Shown here: positions 8,994 through 17,477 of the stretch, piece after piece | Position numbering within the stretch: position 1 is the stretch's first letter | Layout of the letters: every line of letters starts with the position of its first letter | Assembly (NCBI RefSeq): GCF_000021305.1 | Contig: NC_011772.1 | Coordinates: 4,810,001-4,874,000 of the forward strand | Length of the DNA stretch: 64,000 nt | Source of the DNA: Bacillus cereus G9842 | Lineage (GTDB): Bacteria > Bacillota > Bacilli > Bacillales > Bacillaceae_G | Direction: 5' to 3' | The notes under the pieces: generated by a model | The model's input: only the letters and a program-made list of their open reading frames with translations | Databases searched by the model: none | Told to the model about the DNA's origin: nothing | Program-made: the position numbers and the translations under genes

Positions 8994-10145
8994 ATGCAAC
9001 TATTTCATAAAGCAATCAATCGACGTGGAACGCATAGTATAAAATGGGATACATATAAAAACGAAGAACTTATCCATGCTTGGATTGCTGATATGGATTT
9101 TGAAGTACCAAAACCAATTCAAACTGCCTTAAAACAACGGATCGAACATCCGATTTTTGGCTACACACTTCCCCCTGAAAATATTGGGGATATTATTTGT
9201 AACTGGACAAAACAACAATACGACTGGGACATTCAAAAAGAATGGATCGTCTTTAGTGCAGGGATCGTTCCAGCTCTTAGTACGAGCATACAGGCTTTTA
9301 CAAAAGAAAACGAATCCGTTCTCGTACAACCACCTATTTATCCTCCATTTTTCGAAATGGTCACAACAAATAATAGGCAGTTATGCGTGAGTCCATTACA
9401 GAAACAAAATGATACATATGTGATAGACTTCGAGCATTTAGAAAAGCAGTTTCAGCAAGGCGTCAAACTCATGCTTCTTTGTAGCCCTCATAATCCAATC
9501 GGACGCGTTTGGACGAAAGAGGAACTTGTGCAGCTCGGATCGTTATGTACTAAATATAACGTAATCGTTGTCGCGGATGAAATTCATTCCGATATCATTT
9601 ATGCAGACCATACACATACACCGTTCGCTTCCTTATCTGAAGAATTAGCAGAACGCACTATCACTTGTATGGCTCCAAGTAAAACATTTAATATCGCTGG
9701 ATTACAAGCGTCGATTATTATCATTCCAAACGAAAAACTCCGTCACGCCTTTACAGCTATCCAATATAGACAAGGCTTCCACGGGTTAAATATCTTCGCC
9801 TACACAGCGATGCAAAGTGCCTATACAGAATGTAATGATTGGCTAAACGAAATTCGATTATATATAGAAGATAATGCTCAATTTGCTTATGAATATATCA
9901 AAACTCACATACCTGCTCTTTCCGTAACGAAGCCAGAAGGTAGCTTTTTATTATGGATTGATTGTTCTCGTCTAAAGCTTTCTCAAAACGAGCGTACTGC
10001 ATTACTTGAGGAAAAAGGAAAAATCATCGTTGAACCTGGTGAGAAATACGGGTTAGGTGGGGAAGAACATATTCGAATTAACATCGGCTGTCCACGATCT
10101 GTTTTAGAAGAAATTTTGAACAGACTGCGTCATACGTTTTCATAA
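8994..10145 (+). CDS. patB: PatB/MalY-type cystathionine beta-lyase (PLP C-S lyase)
   Basis: A 383-residue fold-type I PLP enzyme of the MalY/PatB branch. It carries WIADMDFEVP near residue 30, SPHNPIGRVW (164-173), VVADEIHSD (192-200) and the PLP lysine K230 in MAPSKTFNIAGLQ. PatB of B. subtilis cleaves cystathionine and related thioethers to thiols, pyruvate and ammonia. The start ATG follows AGAAGGGGGC. It is the last member of the conserved yugF-yugE-patB block. A weak imperfect hairpin follows (10150-10186). Confidence 0.9.
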   Translation: MQLFHKAINRRGTHSIKWDTYKNEELIHAWIADMDFEVPKPIQTALKQRIEHPIFGYTLPPENIGDIICNWTKQQYDWDIQKEWIVFSAGIVPALSTSIQAFTKENESVLVQPPIYPPFFEMVTTNNRQLCVSPLQKQNDTYVIDFEHLEKQFQQGVKLMLLCSPHNPIGRVWTKEELVQLGSLCTKYNVIVVADEIHSDIIYADHTHTPFASLSEELAERTITCMAPSKTFNIAGLQASIIIIPNEKLRHAFTAIQYRQGFHGLNIFAYTAMQSAYTECNDWLNEIRLYIEDNAQFAYEYIKTHIPALSVTKPEGSFLLWIDCSRLKLSQNERTALLEEKGKIIVEPGEKYGLGGEEHIRINIGCPRSVLEEILNRLRHTFS

Positions 10146-10149
10146 TAAG

Positions 10150-10186
10150 AAAAGAGGCTGTCATAAATCATTTTAGGACAACCTCC
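10150..10186 (+). terminator. probable weak terminator of patB
   Basis: GAGGCTGTC and GACAACCTC pair with one mismatch around a 14-nt loop, followed by CTTTAT. It is less convincing than its neighbours. Confidence 0.4.
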
Positions 10187-10217
10187 TTTATCCATATCTT
10201 TTCAATTACTTTTCACA

Positions 10218-10246
10218 AAAAAAGCTACCATGCACGGTAGCTTTTA
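10218..10246 (-). terminator. sodC terminator
   Basis: The perfect stem AAAAGCTACC / GGTAGCTTTT with a 6-nt loop is followed on the minus strand by a T-run (TTTTTTTG). It overlaps the sodC stop. Confidence 0.88.
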
Positions 10247-10783
10247 CTTTTTCTTCATATCCGATGCTTTTTTTACAATGACACCACAAGCAATTCGATC
10301 ACCTGATTTACCTGTCGGTTGTGTCATACCATCATCAGCGTTTTCTGTAATAATAATAGACGCTCCATCTTTTCTATGAATCGTTGTTTTTCCTTCTTCA
10401 AGCGTTATGTGCGGCGCGTCGATTTCTGCCTTGATCTTTCCAGAACCGTCTGCAATTACGTTCGGTAAATCACCGTTTTCTGCACCCTTCGGATTAAGAA
10501 GACCATGTTTTTTATCATCAGGATTAAAATGATTCCCGGATGATTCAAAACGAGGTGCCTTACACTCTCCGATTTCATGTACATGTAGTCCGTGTGGTCC
10601 TGGCGTGAAACCTTCCCCTTTAATCGTAATTTTCACTCCACTTGTTTGCTGAACTACTTTCGCAGTCCCTACTTCATCTCCTGAAGCATTATGTAATTTC
10701 ACTTCAATTTCTTTCGGCTTTCCTTGGTCACAACCTGCCATCAGAAATAATAAACAACAACTGAAAAAAAGCCGTTTCTTCAT
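10244..10783 (-). CDS. sodC: Cu/Zn superoxide dismutase-like lipoprotein with incomplete metal site
   Basis: A 179-residue lipoprotein: signal MKKRLFFSCCLLFLMAGC with lipobox LMAGC (C18), then a SOD_Cu domain. By alignment to the classic motifs (HGLHVHEIG, GNHFNP, KKHG, GDLPNV, ADDGM, GDRIACGV) the ligands present are H67, H69, H85, H93 and D105, with the disulfide pair C74-C166 and the active-site R163. The fourth Zn/Cu histidines are replaced: position 102 is Glu where His is usual, and position 146 is Thr where the Cu ligand His is usual. Activity as a normal SOD is therefore uncertain. I chose ATG 10783 because GGAGGG lies 6 bases before it; the frame is open further upstream. Confidence 0.85.
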   Translation of the reverse strand: MKKRLFFSCCLLFLMAGCDQGKPKEIEVKLHNASGDEVGTAKVVQQTSGVKITIKGEGFTPGPHGLHVHEIGECKAPRFESSGNHFNPDDKKHGLLNPKGAENGDLPNVIADGSGKIKAEIDAPHITLEEGKTTIHRKDGASIIITENADDGMTQPTGKSGDRIACGVIVKKASDMKKK

Positions 10784-10851
10784 TCCATTCCCTCCAAAAT
10801 ATATTCTGCCCTTAGATTGTCCGAGCATAGAGGGAAACATACAAAAATGCG

Positions 10852-11028
10852 TTACTGTTTCTTTTCAGCTAATAGTTTTTCTTCAACTTTCTGTAATCGC
10901 TCTGCTTCTCTTTTTGATATACGAATAAACATGCGCCACGTGGCAATAGCACCGATAATAAATAGAACGCACACAATCCCTGGAATAATATATTCTGTTT
11001 TATCTTCCGGAAAATATAAAGGCATCAT
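10852..11028 (-). CDS. Small single-helix membrane protein, function unknown
   Basis: A 58-residue protein with one membrane helix (about residues 14-35, IIPGIVCVLFIIGAIATW) and a basic, charged C-terminal tail (KREAERLQKVEEKLLAEKK) that probably forms a cytosolic helix. I recognise no family. The start ATG at 11028 has AAGGAGTG 6 bases upstream. It is oriented with sodC but separated by 68 bases, and it could share a transcript. Confidence 0.7.
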   Translation of the reverse strand: MMPLYFPEDKTEYIIPGIVCVLFIIGAIATWRMFIRISKREAERLQKVEEKLLAEKKQ

Positions 11029-11194
11029 AACGAACACTCCTTAATTATAGGATTCAAAAAAACATCAGAATTTTCTGTTATATATCTTTAAATTATAGTT
11101 GAACCAGTTCATATTCTCAAGAGGCGTTCCGAAAGTGAATGATTTCTTTGACTCCTCCTCCTACTTTCCTTACTATAAACTTGAGGTGAAAAAT

Positions 11195-11578
11195 ATGAGA
11201 GAAACATTTGAAATTGGTGAAATCGTTACTGGTATTTATAAAACAGGAAAATACATCGGCGAAATTACAAATAGCCGTCCTGGTAGTTATGTCGTAAAAG
11301 TATTAGCTGTTTTAAAACATCCGGTGCAAGGTGACTTACATAACGTAAAACAAGCTGACGTACCATTTTTCCATGAAAGACGCGCTTTAGCTTTTCGTGA
11401 GCAAACGAACATTCCACAGCAAATGGTAAAGAAATATGAAGGAGAAATTCCTGATTATACCGAGTCACTAAAATTAGCATTAGAAACTCAAATGAATTCA
11501 TTTTCTGAAGATGATTCACCTTTTGCAGAGCGTAGTCTAGAAACATTAGAACAGTTAAAGAAGGACTACAAACTCTAA
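11195..11578 (+). CDS. kapB: Kinase-associated protein B (KapB)
   Basis: A 127-residue protein matching KapB, which in B. subtilis lies in an operon with the sporulation kinase KinB and is needed for KinB signalling to Spo0A. The conserved core is GEIVTGIYKTGKYIGEIT, VKVLAVLKHPVQGDLH and VPFFHERRALAFREQTN. I chose ATG 11195, preceded by TTGAGGTG; the in-frame upstream part lacks a ribosome site. No kinB is present beside it here, so kapB stands alone, followed by kapD as in B. subtilis. Confidence 0.87.
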   Translation: MRETFEIGEIVTGIYKTGKYIGEITNSRPGSYVVKVLAVLKHPVQGDLHNVKQADVPFFHERRALAFREQTNIPQQMVKKYEGEIPDYTESLKLALETQMNSFSEDDSPFAERSLETLEQLKKDYKL

Positions 11579-11586
11579 AAAAACAA

Positions 11587-11625
11587 AACGACCAAATTAC
11601 ATAATGTGCAATTTGGTCGTTACTG
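11587..11625. terminator. shared terminator between kapB and kapD
   Basis: AACGACCAAATT and AATTTGGTCGTT form a 12-bp stem around an 11-nt loop, placed between two convergent genes. The A- and T-rich flanks allow action in both directions. Confidence 0.75.
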
Positions 11626-12243
11626 TGTGCTCACTTTCTTTAACACTTTTGAAAAATCAACGAGTTCTCCTAATGTTGGTGGTGCTGGTTTTACTAAATA
11701 CTCTTTATCTTTTTCTACTAGTTTAAAAATATTGTACGTCGTCATCGCATCATCAAGCGCACAATGATGCTTCCCTGTCCCTACTTTTCCGTACGCCTCA
11801 ATTGCTTTCCATAATCCTGTTTGATTTCTTTCCCCAAAAAACTTCTTATACTCAAGCGATAAATCACGACACTGCCCGAAGAATGGAAAAGCTATCCCTG
11901 CCATTTCACAATTATGCTTCAGCACTTTCATATCCATATTTCCCCACGTTACAATTGTCGGTTTACATTTCGTTTCGTATTCTGCAAGCTTCTTAACGAG
12001 TTCAGGAAATGAAATCCCTTTATCCACGACTTCTTGTTTTATTCCTAAAAACTTCTTACATCGATCCGTTAAGGAGGGAAATGTTTTCGGCCTGACATGT
12101 GATGAATACGTATCTTCCACCTTACAGCCAGCAACTGAAACGAGTCCTACCTCAATAATTTCCGGAAAAAATCCTTTCGGTTTTTTTCTATGCTGGGGCA
12201 TCGTAAACTCAAAGTCTAAAAATAAAAATCGTTGTTCATCCAT
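11620..12243 (-). CDS. kapD: 3'-5' exonuclease KapD (DEDDh family)
   Basis: A 207-residue exonuclease-fold protein. The DEDDh motifs are visible: FLFLDFEFTMP (Exo I Asp and Glu), WGNMDMKVLK (Exo II Asp) and GKHHCALDDAMTT (Exo III His and Asp). It resembles ERI1/KapD 3'-5' exonucleases; B. subtilis KapD is described as an inhibitor of the KinA sporulation pathway. The start is ATG at 12243 with AAGGAAGGGATCGT upstream. It converges on kapB. Confidence 0.88.
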   Translation of the reverse strand: MDEQRFLFLDFEFTMPQHRKKPKGFFPEIIEVGLVSVAGCKVEDTYSSHVRPKTFPSLTDRCKKFLGIKQEVVDKGISFPELVKKLAEYETKCKPTIVTWGNMDMKVLKHNCEMAGIAFPFFGQCRDLSLEYKKFFGERNQTGLWKAIEAYGKVGTGKHHCALDDAMTTYNIFKLVEKDKEYLVKPAPPTLGELVDFSKVLKKVSTQ

Positions 12244-12432
12244 ACGATCCCTTCCTTATCATTTTTGTCATTCCTTTCTATTTGACACTCCTACACGAAC
12301 AAGCTCGAATGCTAATTCCATTTTAAATATTCAGATTGGATGTATCTTATATATATGTCAAATGCCCACAAATATTTTAAAAAATAAGAAAAAATGACCT
12401 ATGCAGAAAATATGACAAAATCCCTCCTTTCA

Positions 12433-12462
12433 TTTACATCCGCAGTTTTTCTACTTTATAAT
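12433..12462 (+). promoter_or_regulatory. sigma-A-like promoter for the ArsB/NhaD transporter
   Basis: TTTACA and TATAAT are separated by 18 bases. The predicted start is near 12469, giving a leader of about 64 bases before the TTG start codon at 12533. The rest of the 12244-12532 interval shows no gene. Confidence 0.5.
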
Positions 12463-12532
12463 GACGTTATGTGTGTTTCATCTAGTTAATATTTGACACA
12501 CTAAGAAAAATGAATGAAAGGAGATGAGATTT

Positions 12533-13858
12533 TTGCACGAAACAACGCAAGAACTCGCTAACTGGCAGTATTATTTTGCTATCGCAGTCTTTTTAATTAC
12601 ATATGCCATTATTATTTCTGAAAAAATTAATCGCGCTGTCATCGCACTTCTTGGTGCAGCACTCATGGTAATTGTGGGGGTCGTCGATTTACATAACGCC
12701 TTTACGAAACATATTGAATGGGGAACGATTACGCTACTCATCGGTATGATGATTTTGGTGAACATTACGAGTAAATCAGGTGTTTTCCAATACGTTGCCA
12801 TTAAAGCAGCAAAAAGGGCACAAGGAAATCCAATTAAAATTTTAATTTCCCTTTCCCTACTTACTGCGCTTGGCTCCGCATTTTTAGATAACGTTACAAC
12901 TGTACTTCTTGTTGTTCCAGTTACTTTATCTATTACGCGCATACTGCAAGTAAATCCTGTTCCTTATTTACTTTCTGAAATTATTTTTTCAAACATTGGG
13001 GGAACGGCAACATTAATTGGTGATCCACCTAACATTATGATTGGTTCTGCCAATAAACATTTAGACTTCAATGCTTTCCTATTGAATCTAGCACCAATCG
13101 TAATTATTATTATTGGAGTTACAGCAACAATACTTTACTTCATGTACCGCAAACAATTAATTGCCGATCCTGTACAAGTCAAAAAATTAATGAGCTTAGA
13201 TGAAAAACAATACATTAAAGATCCAGTATTAATGAAAAAATCTTTAACGGTACTTGGACTTACAATTGTAGGTTTCATGACTCATTCTATTTTCCATATT
13301 GATGCGGCTATCATTGCCTTAACTGGTGCTACTGTACTTATGTTAATTGGTGTGAAAGAGCATGAAATTGAAGAAGTATTTGCAAGCGTAGAGTGGGTAA
13401 CAATCTTCTTCTTCGCAGGGCTATTCGTACTTGTTGGAGGACTTATCGATATCGGTCTTATCAAAATGTTAGCTCAAAAAGTAATTGGTATAACAGGCGG
13501 AGATATTTCTTACGCATCCATCCTTATTTTATGGGTATCTGGTATCGCCTCTGCAACAATTGATAACATCCCATTTGTCGCAACAATGATTCCACTTATT
13601 AACGATATGGCAGTTGGGCTAGGCTTATCACCATCTGACGCACAAATCGATGTATTATGGTGGGCATTAGCACTAGGTGCTTGTCTCGGCGGAAACGGAA
13701 CATTAATCGGAGCTTCTGCTAACGTAATCGTTGCAGGTATCGCGAGCCGCGAAGGGCATAAATTTAGTTACATGGAATTCCTAAAAGTCGGTTTCCCAAT
13801 TATGATCGTTTCATTAATCATTTCTCACATTTATATTTATTTACGCTACCTTATGTAG
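12533..13858 (+). CDS. ArsB/NhaD-family ion transporter
   Basis: A 441-residue integral membrane protein with roughly 11-12 hydrophobic segments. Two inverted halves carry similar motifs: ALGSAFLDNVTTVLLVVPV in the first and GIASATIDNIPFVATMIPL in the second. These are the LDN/IDN re-entrant motifs of the ion transporter (ArsB/NhaD, CitMHS) superfamily. The substrate (arsenite, Na+/H+ or an organic anion) cannot be read. I prefer TTG at 12533, about 11 bases after AAAGGAG; the ATG nine bases earlier abuts the ribosome site. It is a single gene ended by a strong terminator. Confidence 0.88.
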   Translation: MHETTQELANWQYYFAIAVFLITYAIIISEKINRAVIALLGAALMVIVGVVDLHNAFTKHIEWGTITLLIGMMILVNITSKSGVFQYVAIKAAKRAQGNPIKILISLSLLTALGSAFLDNVTTVLLVVPVTLSITRILQVNPVPYLLSEIIFSNIGGTATLIGDPPNIMIGSANKHLDFNAFLLNLAPIVIIIIGVTATILYFMYRKQLIADPVQVKKLMSLDEKQYIKDPVLMKKSLTVLGLTIVGFMTHSIFHIDAAIIALTGATVLMLIGVKEHEIEEVFASVEWVTIFFFAGLFVLVGGLIDIGLIKMLAQKVIGITGGDISYASILILWVSGIASATIDNIPFVATMIPLINDMAVGLGLSPSDAQIDVLWWALALGACLGGNGTLIGASANVIVAGIASREGHKFSYMEFLKVGFPIMIVSLIISHIYIYLRYLM

Positions 13859-13861
13859 TAG

Positions 13862-13894
13862 AAAAAGCGCCCTGATAATCAGGGCGCTTTTTTA
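13862..13894 (+). terminator. terminator of the ArsB/NhaD gene
   Basis: AAAAGCGCCCTGA / TCAGGGCGCTTTT with a 3-nt loop, followed by TTTTTAC. Confidence 0.92.
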
Positions 13895-13937
13895 CTTATA
13901 TCTAAAATATATCGACTTATCAACAGAAACGAAAAAT

Positions 13938-14405
13938 CTACTCTTTATATCTCACCGGTTCATTTCGAATAATAAATAAATGAATCGGTAAGAAAACCGA
14001 AAATGTGATTGTATGAATAATCGTAAACAATATAGAATTCGTTCCGTATCTATCTAAAATTGCGTAGATAAGATAAATAGACAGCACAATCGATACAGCT
14101 GTTGCTAATAAATATAGAATTGGTACGAAGTTAAAAATGAAACATGCGACATATATGCCGAATACTTTCCATCCCGCTTCTTCTTTTAAGAAATCCGGTA
14201 ATTTGTCTTTTGCTAAATCACCCCATATCTTACTATTTAAAAAAGGAATAAACGCAAGAGCACCATCCGTTGCACCATCATTTTTCGCCATCGTATACAG
14301 TGCAAAAGCCGTTAATAAATACGCAATAATTGCCCAAATCAATACAACAAGAATAAACGCAAAACTAAGAGCAAAGAAACCTGCTAGTACGCCTTGATCC
14401 TCCAT
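13938..14405 (-). CDS. Hypothetical four-helix membrane protein
   Basis: A 155-residue protein with about four hydrophobic segments (residues 10-42, 78-97, 100-117, 123-145) and a soluble loop (KNDGATDGALAFIPFLNSK) between the first and second. I recognise no family; the loop resembles that of small cytosolic-facing membrane proteins of Firmicutes with a LAFIPF motif, but I do not assign a function. The start ATG at 14405 follows GAGAGGAGAGGATAAG. It converges on the ArsB/NhaD gene. Confidence 0.75.
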   Translation of the reverse strand: MEDQGVLAGFFALSFAFILVVLIWAIIAYLLTAFALYTMAKNDGATDGALAFIPFLNSKIWGDLAKDKLPDFLKEEAGWKVFGIYVACFIFNFVPILYLLATAVSIVLSIYLIYAILDRYGTNSILFTIIHTITFSVFLPIHLFIIRNEPVRYKE

Positions 14406-14522
14406 CTTATCCTCTCCTCTCTACTTTCAACATATTTCATTACATTGCAAGTTATGTTTTAAAATTTATCCAAACTCTTTGTATAATAAGAGAAGAAAGA
14501 GAATAAGAGAGGAGAAACACGT

Positions 14523-15236
14523 ATGCATCCATTTGTAAAAGCATTACAAGAGCATTTTACAGCTCATCAAAATCCTGAAAAAGCAGAACCTATGACTCGT
14601 TATATGAAAAATCACTTCCCATTTCTAGGTATTCAAACACCGGAAAGGCGTCAATTATTAAAAGACGTCATTCAAATACATACTCTCCCAGATAAAAAAG
14701 ACTTCCAAATTATTGTACGCGAGCTTTGGGACTTACCAGAACGTGAATTCCAAGCGGCCGCACTTGATATCATGCAAAAATATAAAAAGCATATAAACGA
14801 AACTCATATCCCCTTCTTAGAAGAACTTATTGTCACAAAATCTTGGTGGGACTCTGTCGATAGCATCGTCCCTACATTCTTAGGTACTATCTTTTTAAAA
14901 CACCCAGAATTAATTTCTGCGTATATTCCAAAATGGATTGCATCAGATAACATATGGTTACAACGTGCCGCTATTTTATTCCAACTGAAATATAAACAAA
15001 AAATGGATGAAGAACTTCTTTTCTGGATTATTGGGCAACTACATTCTTCAAAAGAATTTTTCATTCAAAAAGCGATTGGCTGGGTCCTTCGTGAATATGC
15101 AAAAACAAATCCGGATGTAGTTTGGGAATACGTGCAAAACAATGAACTCGCTCCATTAAGTAAGCGTGAAGCAATTAAGCATATTAAACAAAATTACGGA
15201 ATAAATAATGAAAAAATAGGCGAGACTCTATCATAG
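14523..15236 (+). CDS. alkD: DNA alkylation repair glycosylase AlkD
   Basis: A 237-residue ALK-repeat (HEAT-like) DNA glycosylase that removes 3-methyl- and 7-methylpurines. The residues known from studies of B. cereus AlkD are present at the same numbers: W109 and D113 in SWWDSVDS, R148 in IWLQRAA and W187 in AIGWVLREY. The length equals the studied protein. This near identity in numbering is a main reason to place the window in the B. cereus group. The start ATG follows AGAGGAGAAACACGT. It stands upstream of the T-box leader of glyS. Confidence 0.97.
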   Translation: MHPFVKALQEHFTAHQNPEKAEPMTRYMKNHFPFLGIQTPERRQLLKDVIQIHTLPDKKDFQIIVRELWDLPEREFQAAALDIMQKYKKHINETHIPFLEELIVTKSWWDSVDSIVPTFLGTIFLKHPELISAYIPKWIASDNIWLQRAAILFQLKYKQKMDEELLFWIIGQLHSSKEFFIQKAIGWVLREYAKTNPDVVWEYVQNNELAPLSKREAIKHIKQNYGINNEKIGETLS

Positions 15237-15297
15237 ATAGACACGTTCCTCTATTGAGATTTAAAAAAGAACGTGTTAGAATATGTTCATTATTATT

Positions 15298-15496
15298 AAT
15301 ATAAGTAGCGATGACGGACTTATAAGTACTTGCATAAAAAGCGATTCAGGGATAGTGAAAGCCTGAAGCCGCAAGGAAACGGCAGTCCCGAGCAATACAT
15401 GATAAAGTGGATGCACCTTTTGTGTATCAACTAGGGTGGAACCGCGGGCAAACGCTCGTCCCTAGGCAAATAAGCCTTGGGATGAGCGTTTTTTTA
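15298..15496 (+). ncRNA. T-box riboswitch (glycine) leader of glyS
   Basis: The T-box sequence AGGGTGGAACCGCGG is at 15433-15447. In stem I, GGAC (15316-15319) pairs with GTCC (15385-15388) and CTTGC (15329-15333) with GCAAG (15371-15375). They enclose an internal loop with AGTA on one side and GAAACGGCA on the other, the usual loop-E specifier arrangement. The specifier codon is GGC (15381-15383), glycine, followed by A. A terminator hairpin (15451-15490) with TTTTT follows. Uncharged tRNA-Gly would favour the antiterminator and allow glyS expression. Confidence 0.93.
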
Positions 15497-15582
15497 TGTT
15501 CTTTTTAGCATATACTGCTCGTTTCCAAAGTATCAGAGTATATCATCGCCAATACGTTAACTTTCAAAAGGAGGATTTTCTT

Positions 15583-16959
15583 ATGTATTCAATGGAACAA
15601 GTTGTAAACTTAGCGAAACATCGCGGTTTTGTTTTCCCTGGTTCTGAAATTTACGGTGGTCTTGCAAACACTTGGGATTACGGTCCACTTGGAATCGAAT
15701 TAAAAAATAACGTTAAAAAAGCTTGGTGGAAAAAATTCATTCAAGAATCTCCACACAACGTTGGTTTAGACGCAGCTATTTTAATGAACCCTAAAACTTG
15801 GATCGCTTCTGGTCACGTTGGTAACTTCAACGATCCAATGATCGACTGTAAAAAATGTAAAGCTCGTCACCGTGCTGACAAATTAATTGAGGATGCTTTA
15901 GATGCAAAAGGCATTGAAATGGTTGTTGACGGTCTTACTTTCGACCAAATGGCTGACTTAATGAAAGAACATGAAGTAAAATGTCCTGATTGCGGTAGTG
16001 AAGAATTCACTGAAATCCGTCAGTTCAACTTAATGTTCAAAACATTCCAAGGTGTTACAGAGTCTAGCACAAACGAAATTTTCCTTCGTCCTGAAACAGC
16101 ACAAGGTATTTTCGTAAACTTCAAAAACGTTCAACGCTCTATGCGTAAAAAGCTTCCATTTGGTATTGGCCAAATCGGTAAGAGTTTCCGTAACGAAATC
16201 ACGCCTGGTAACTTCACATTCCGTACACGTGAATTCGAACAAATGGAACTTGAATTCTTCTGTAAGCCTGGTGAAGATTTAGAGTGGTTCGCATTCTGGC
16301 GTGAAACTTGTAAAAACTGGTTACTTTCACTTGGTATGACTGAAGAGAGCATGCGTCTTCGTGACCACGGTGAAGAAGAGTTATCTCACTACAGTAATGC
16401 AACAACTGACATTGAATTCAAATTCCCATTCGGTTGGGGCGAACTTTGGGGCGTTGCATCTCGTACAGACTTCGACTTAAAACGTCACATGGAACACTCA
16501 AACGAAGACTTTAACTATATCGATCCACAAACGAATGAGCGTTACGTACCATACTGCATCGAGCCATCTTTAGGCGCAGACCGCGTAACATTAGCATTCT
16601 TATGTGATGCATATGAAGAAGAACAATTAGAAAACGATTCTCGTACAGTTCTTCGTTTCCACCCTGCTTTAGCACCATACAAAGCAGCTATCTTACCATT
16701 ATCTAAAAAGCTATCTGAAGGTGCTACTGAAGTATTTGCAGAATTAGCTAAAGACTTCATGGTAGACTTTGATGAAACTGGTTCTATCGGTAAACGTTAC
16801 CGTCGTCAAGACGAAATCGGTACACCATTCTGTATCACATACGACTTCGACTCAGTTGAAGACAAAGCTGTTACAGTACGTGACCGTGACACAATGGAAC
16901 AAGTTCGTATGCCAATTAGCGAACTAAAAGGTTTCTTAGAGAAGAAAATCCAGTTCTAA
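15583..16959 (+). CDS. glyS: Glycyl-tRNA synthetase, single-chain (alpha2) type
   Basis: A 458-residue class II synthetase of the archaeal/eukaryotic-like dimeric type rather than the two-subunit GlyQ/GlyS type. Visible are [17 protein letters not shown] near residue 20, Zn-binding-like pairs CKKCKA and CPDCG in the insertion, and motif 2 [17 protein letters not shown]. Motif 3 is [10 protein letters not shown], and an anticodon-binding domain forms the last ~100 residues. The start ATG at 15583 has AAAAGGAGG upstream; the in-frame ATG at 15496 lies on the terminator and is rejected. The upstream T-box with specifier GGC confirms glycine as the amino acid. Confidence 0.96.
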   Translation: MYSMEQVVNLAKHRGFVFPGSEIYGGLANTWDYGPLGIELKNNVKKAWWKKFIQESPHNVGLDAAILMNPKTWIASGHVGNFNDPMIDCKKCKARHRADKLIEDALDAKGIEMVVDGLTFDQMADLMKEHEVKCPDCGSEEFTEIRQFNLMFKTFQGVTESSTNEIFLRPETAQGIFVNFKNVQRSMRKKLPFGIGQIGKSFRNEITPGNFTFRTREFEQMELEFFCKPGEDLEWFAFWRETCKNWLLSLGMTEESMRLRDHGEEELSHYSNATTDIEFKFPFGWGELWGVASRTDFDLKRHMEHSNEDFNYIDPQTNERYVPYCIEPSLGADRVTLAFLCDAYEEEQLENDSRTVLRFHPALAPYKAAILPLSKKLSEGATEVFAELAKDFMVDFDETGSIGKRYRRQDEIGTPFCITYDFDSVEDKAVTVRDRDTMEQVRMPISELKGFLEKKIQF

Positions 16960-16964
16960 TTATA

Positions 16965-16998
16965 AGAAAAAGAGGCTGCTCATAAGAGCGCCTCTTTT
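16965..16998. terminator. shared terminator between glyS and the thioesterase gene
   Basis: AAAAAGAGGC-GCTC pairs with GAGC-GCCTCTTTTT, with one bulged T and an ATAA loop, followed by T residues on both strands. It serves two convergent genes. Confidence 0.85.
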
Positions 16999-17382
16999 TT
17001 ACTTTTCACGTTTTTCTTTAATTGCTACTGTACATCTTGATATACATAGTAAATCATCATTTTCATCAATAATGCGAACATCCCAAACCATTGTCGATTG
17101 TCCTCTATGTATCGGTGTCCCAATCGCTGTTACAATTCCATCTTTCTTTGAGCGAATGTGGTTTGCATTAATTTCTAATCCGAAACAAATACATTTTTCT
17201 TGATCAATCAAATTGTATGAACCAACACTTGCCACTGTTTCTGCTAATGCAACCGATGCACCACCATGTAAAAATCCAAACGGCTGATGCGTACGCTCAT
17301 CAACAGGCATCGTAGCAACCACCTTTTCTTCTGTCATCTCTAACAACTCAATTCCAAGTGAATCCATTAAAGTTTTTGCCAT
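16999..17382 (-). CDS. Hotdog-fold acyl-CoA thioesterase (PaaI/YuxO type)
   Basis: A 127-residue hotdog-fold thioesterase. The conserved core is FLHGGASVALAETVAS (about residues 37-52), in which the Glu and the HGG motif form the catalytic site of the PaaI/YdiI/YuxO branch. HIRSKKDGIV and a C-terminal beta strand follow. Members of this branch hydrolyse aromatic acyl-CoAs, including 1,4-dihydroxy-2-naphthoyl-CoA in menaquinone synthesis. That specific role is possible but not shown here. The start ATG at 17382 follows GAAGGAGGAAGCGAT. Confidence 0.85.
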   Translation of the reverse strand: MAKTLMDSLGIELLEMTEEKVVATMPVDERTHQPFGFLHGGASVALAETVASVGSYNLIDQEKCICFGLEINANHIRSKKDGIVTAIGTPIHRGQSTMVWDVRIIDENDDLLCISRCTVAIKEKREK

Positions 17383-17477
17383 ATCGCTTCCTCCTTCTCT
17401 TACTTTAATTAAATGTATAATTTTACCTATTTATTTTCAAACTACTTATAACACTTATATAAGGAGGCTTCACCTAA

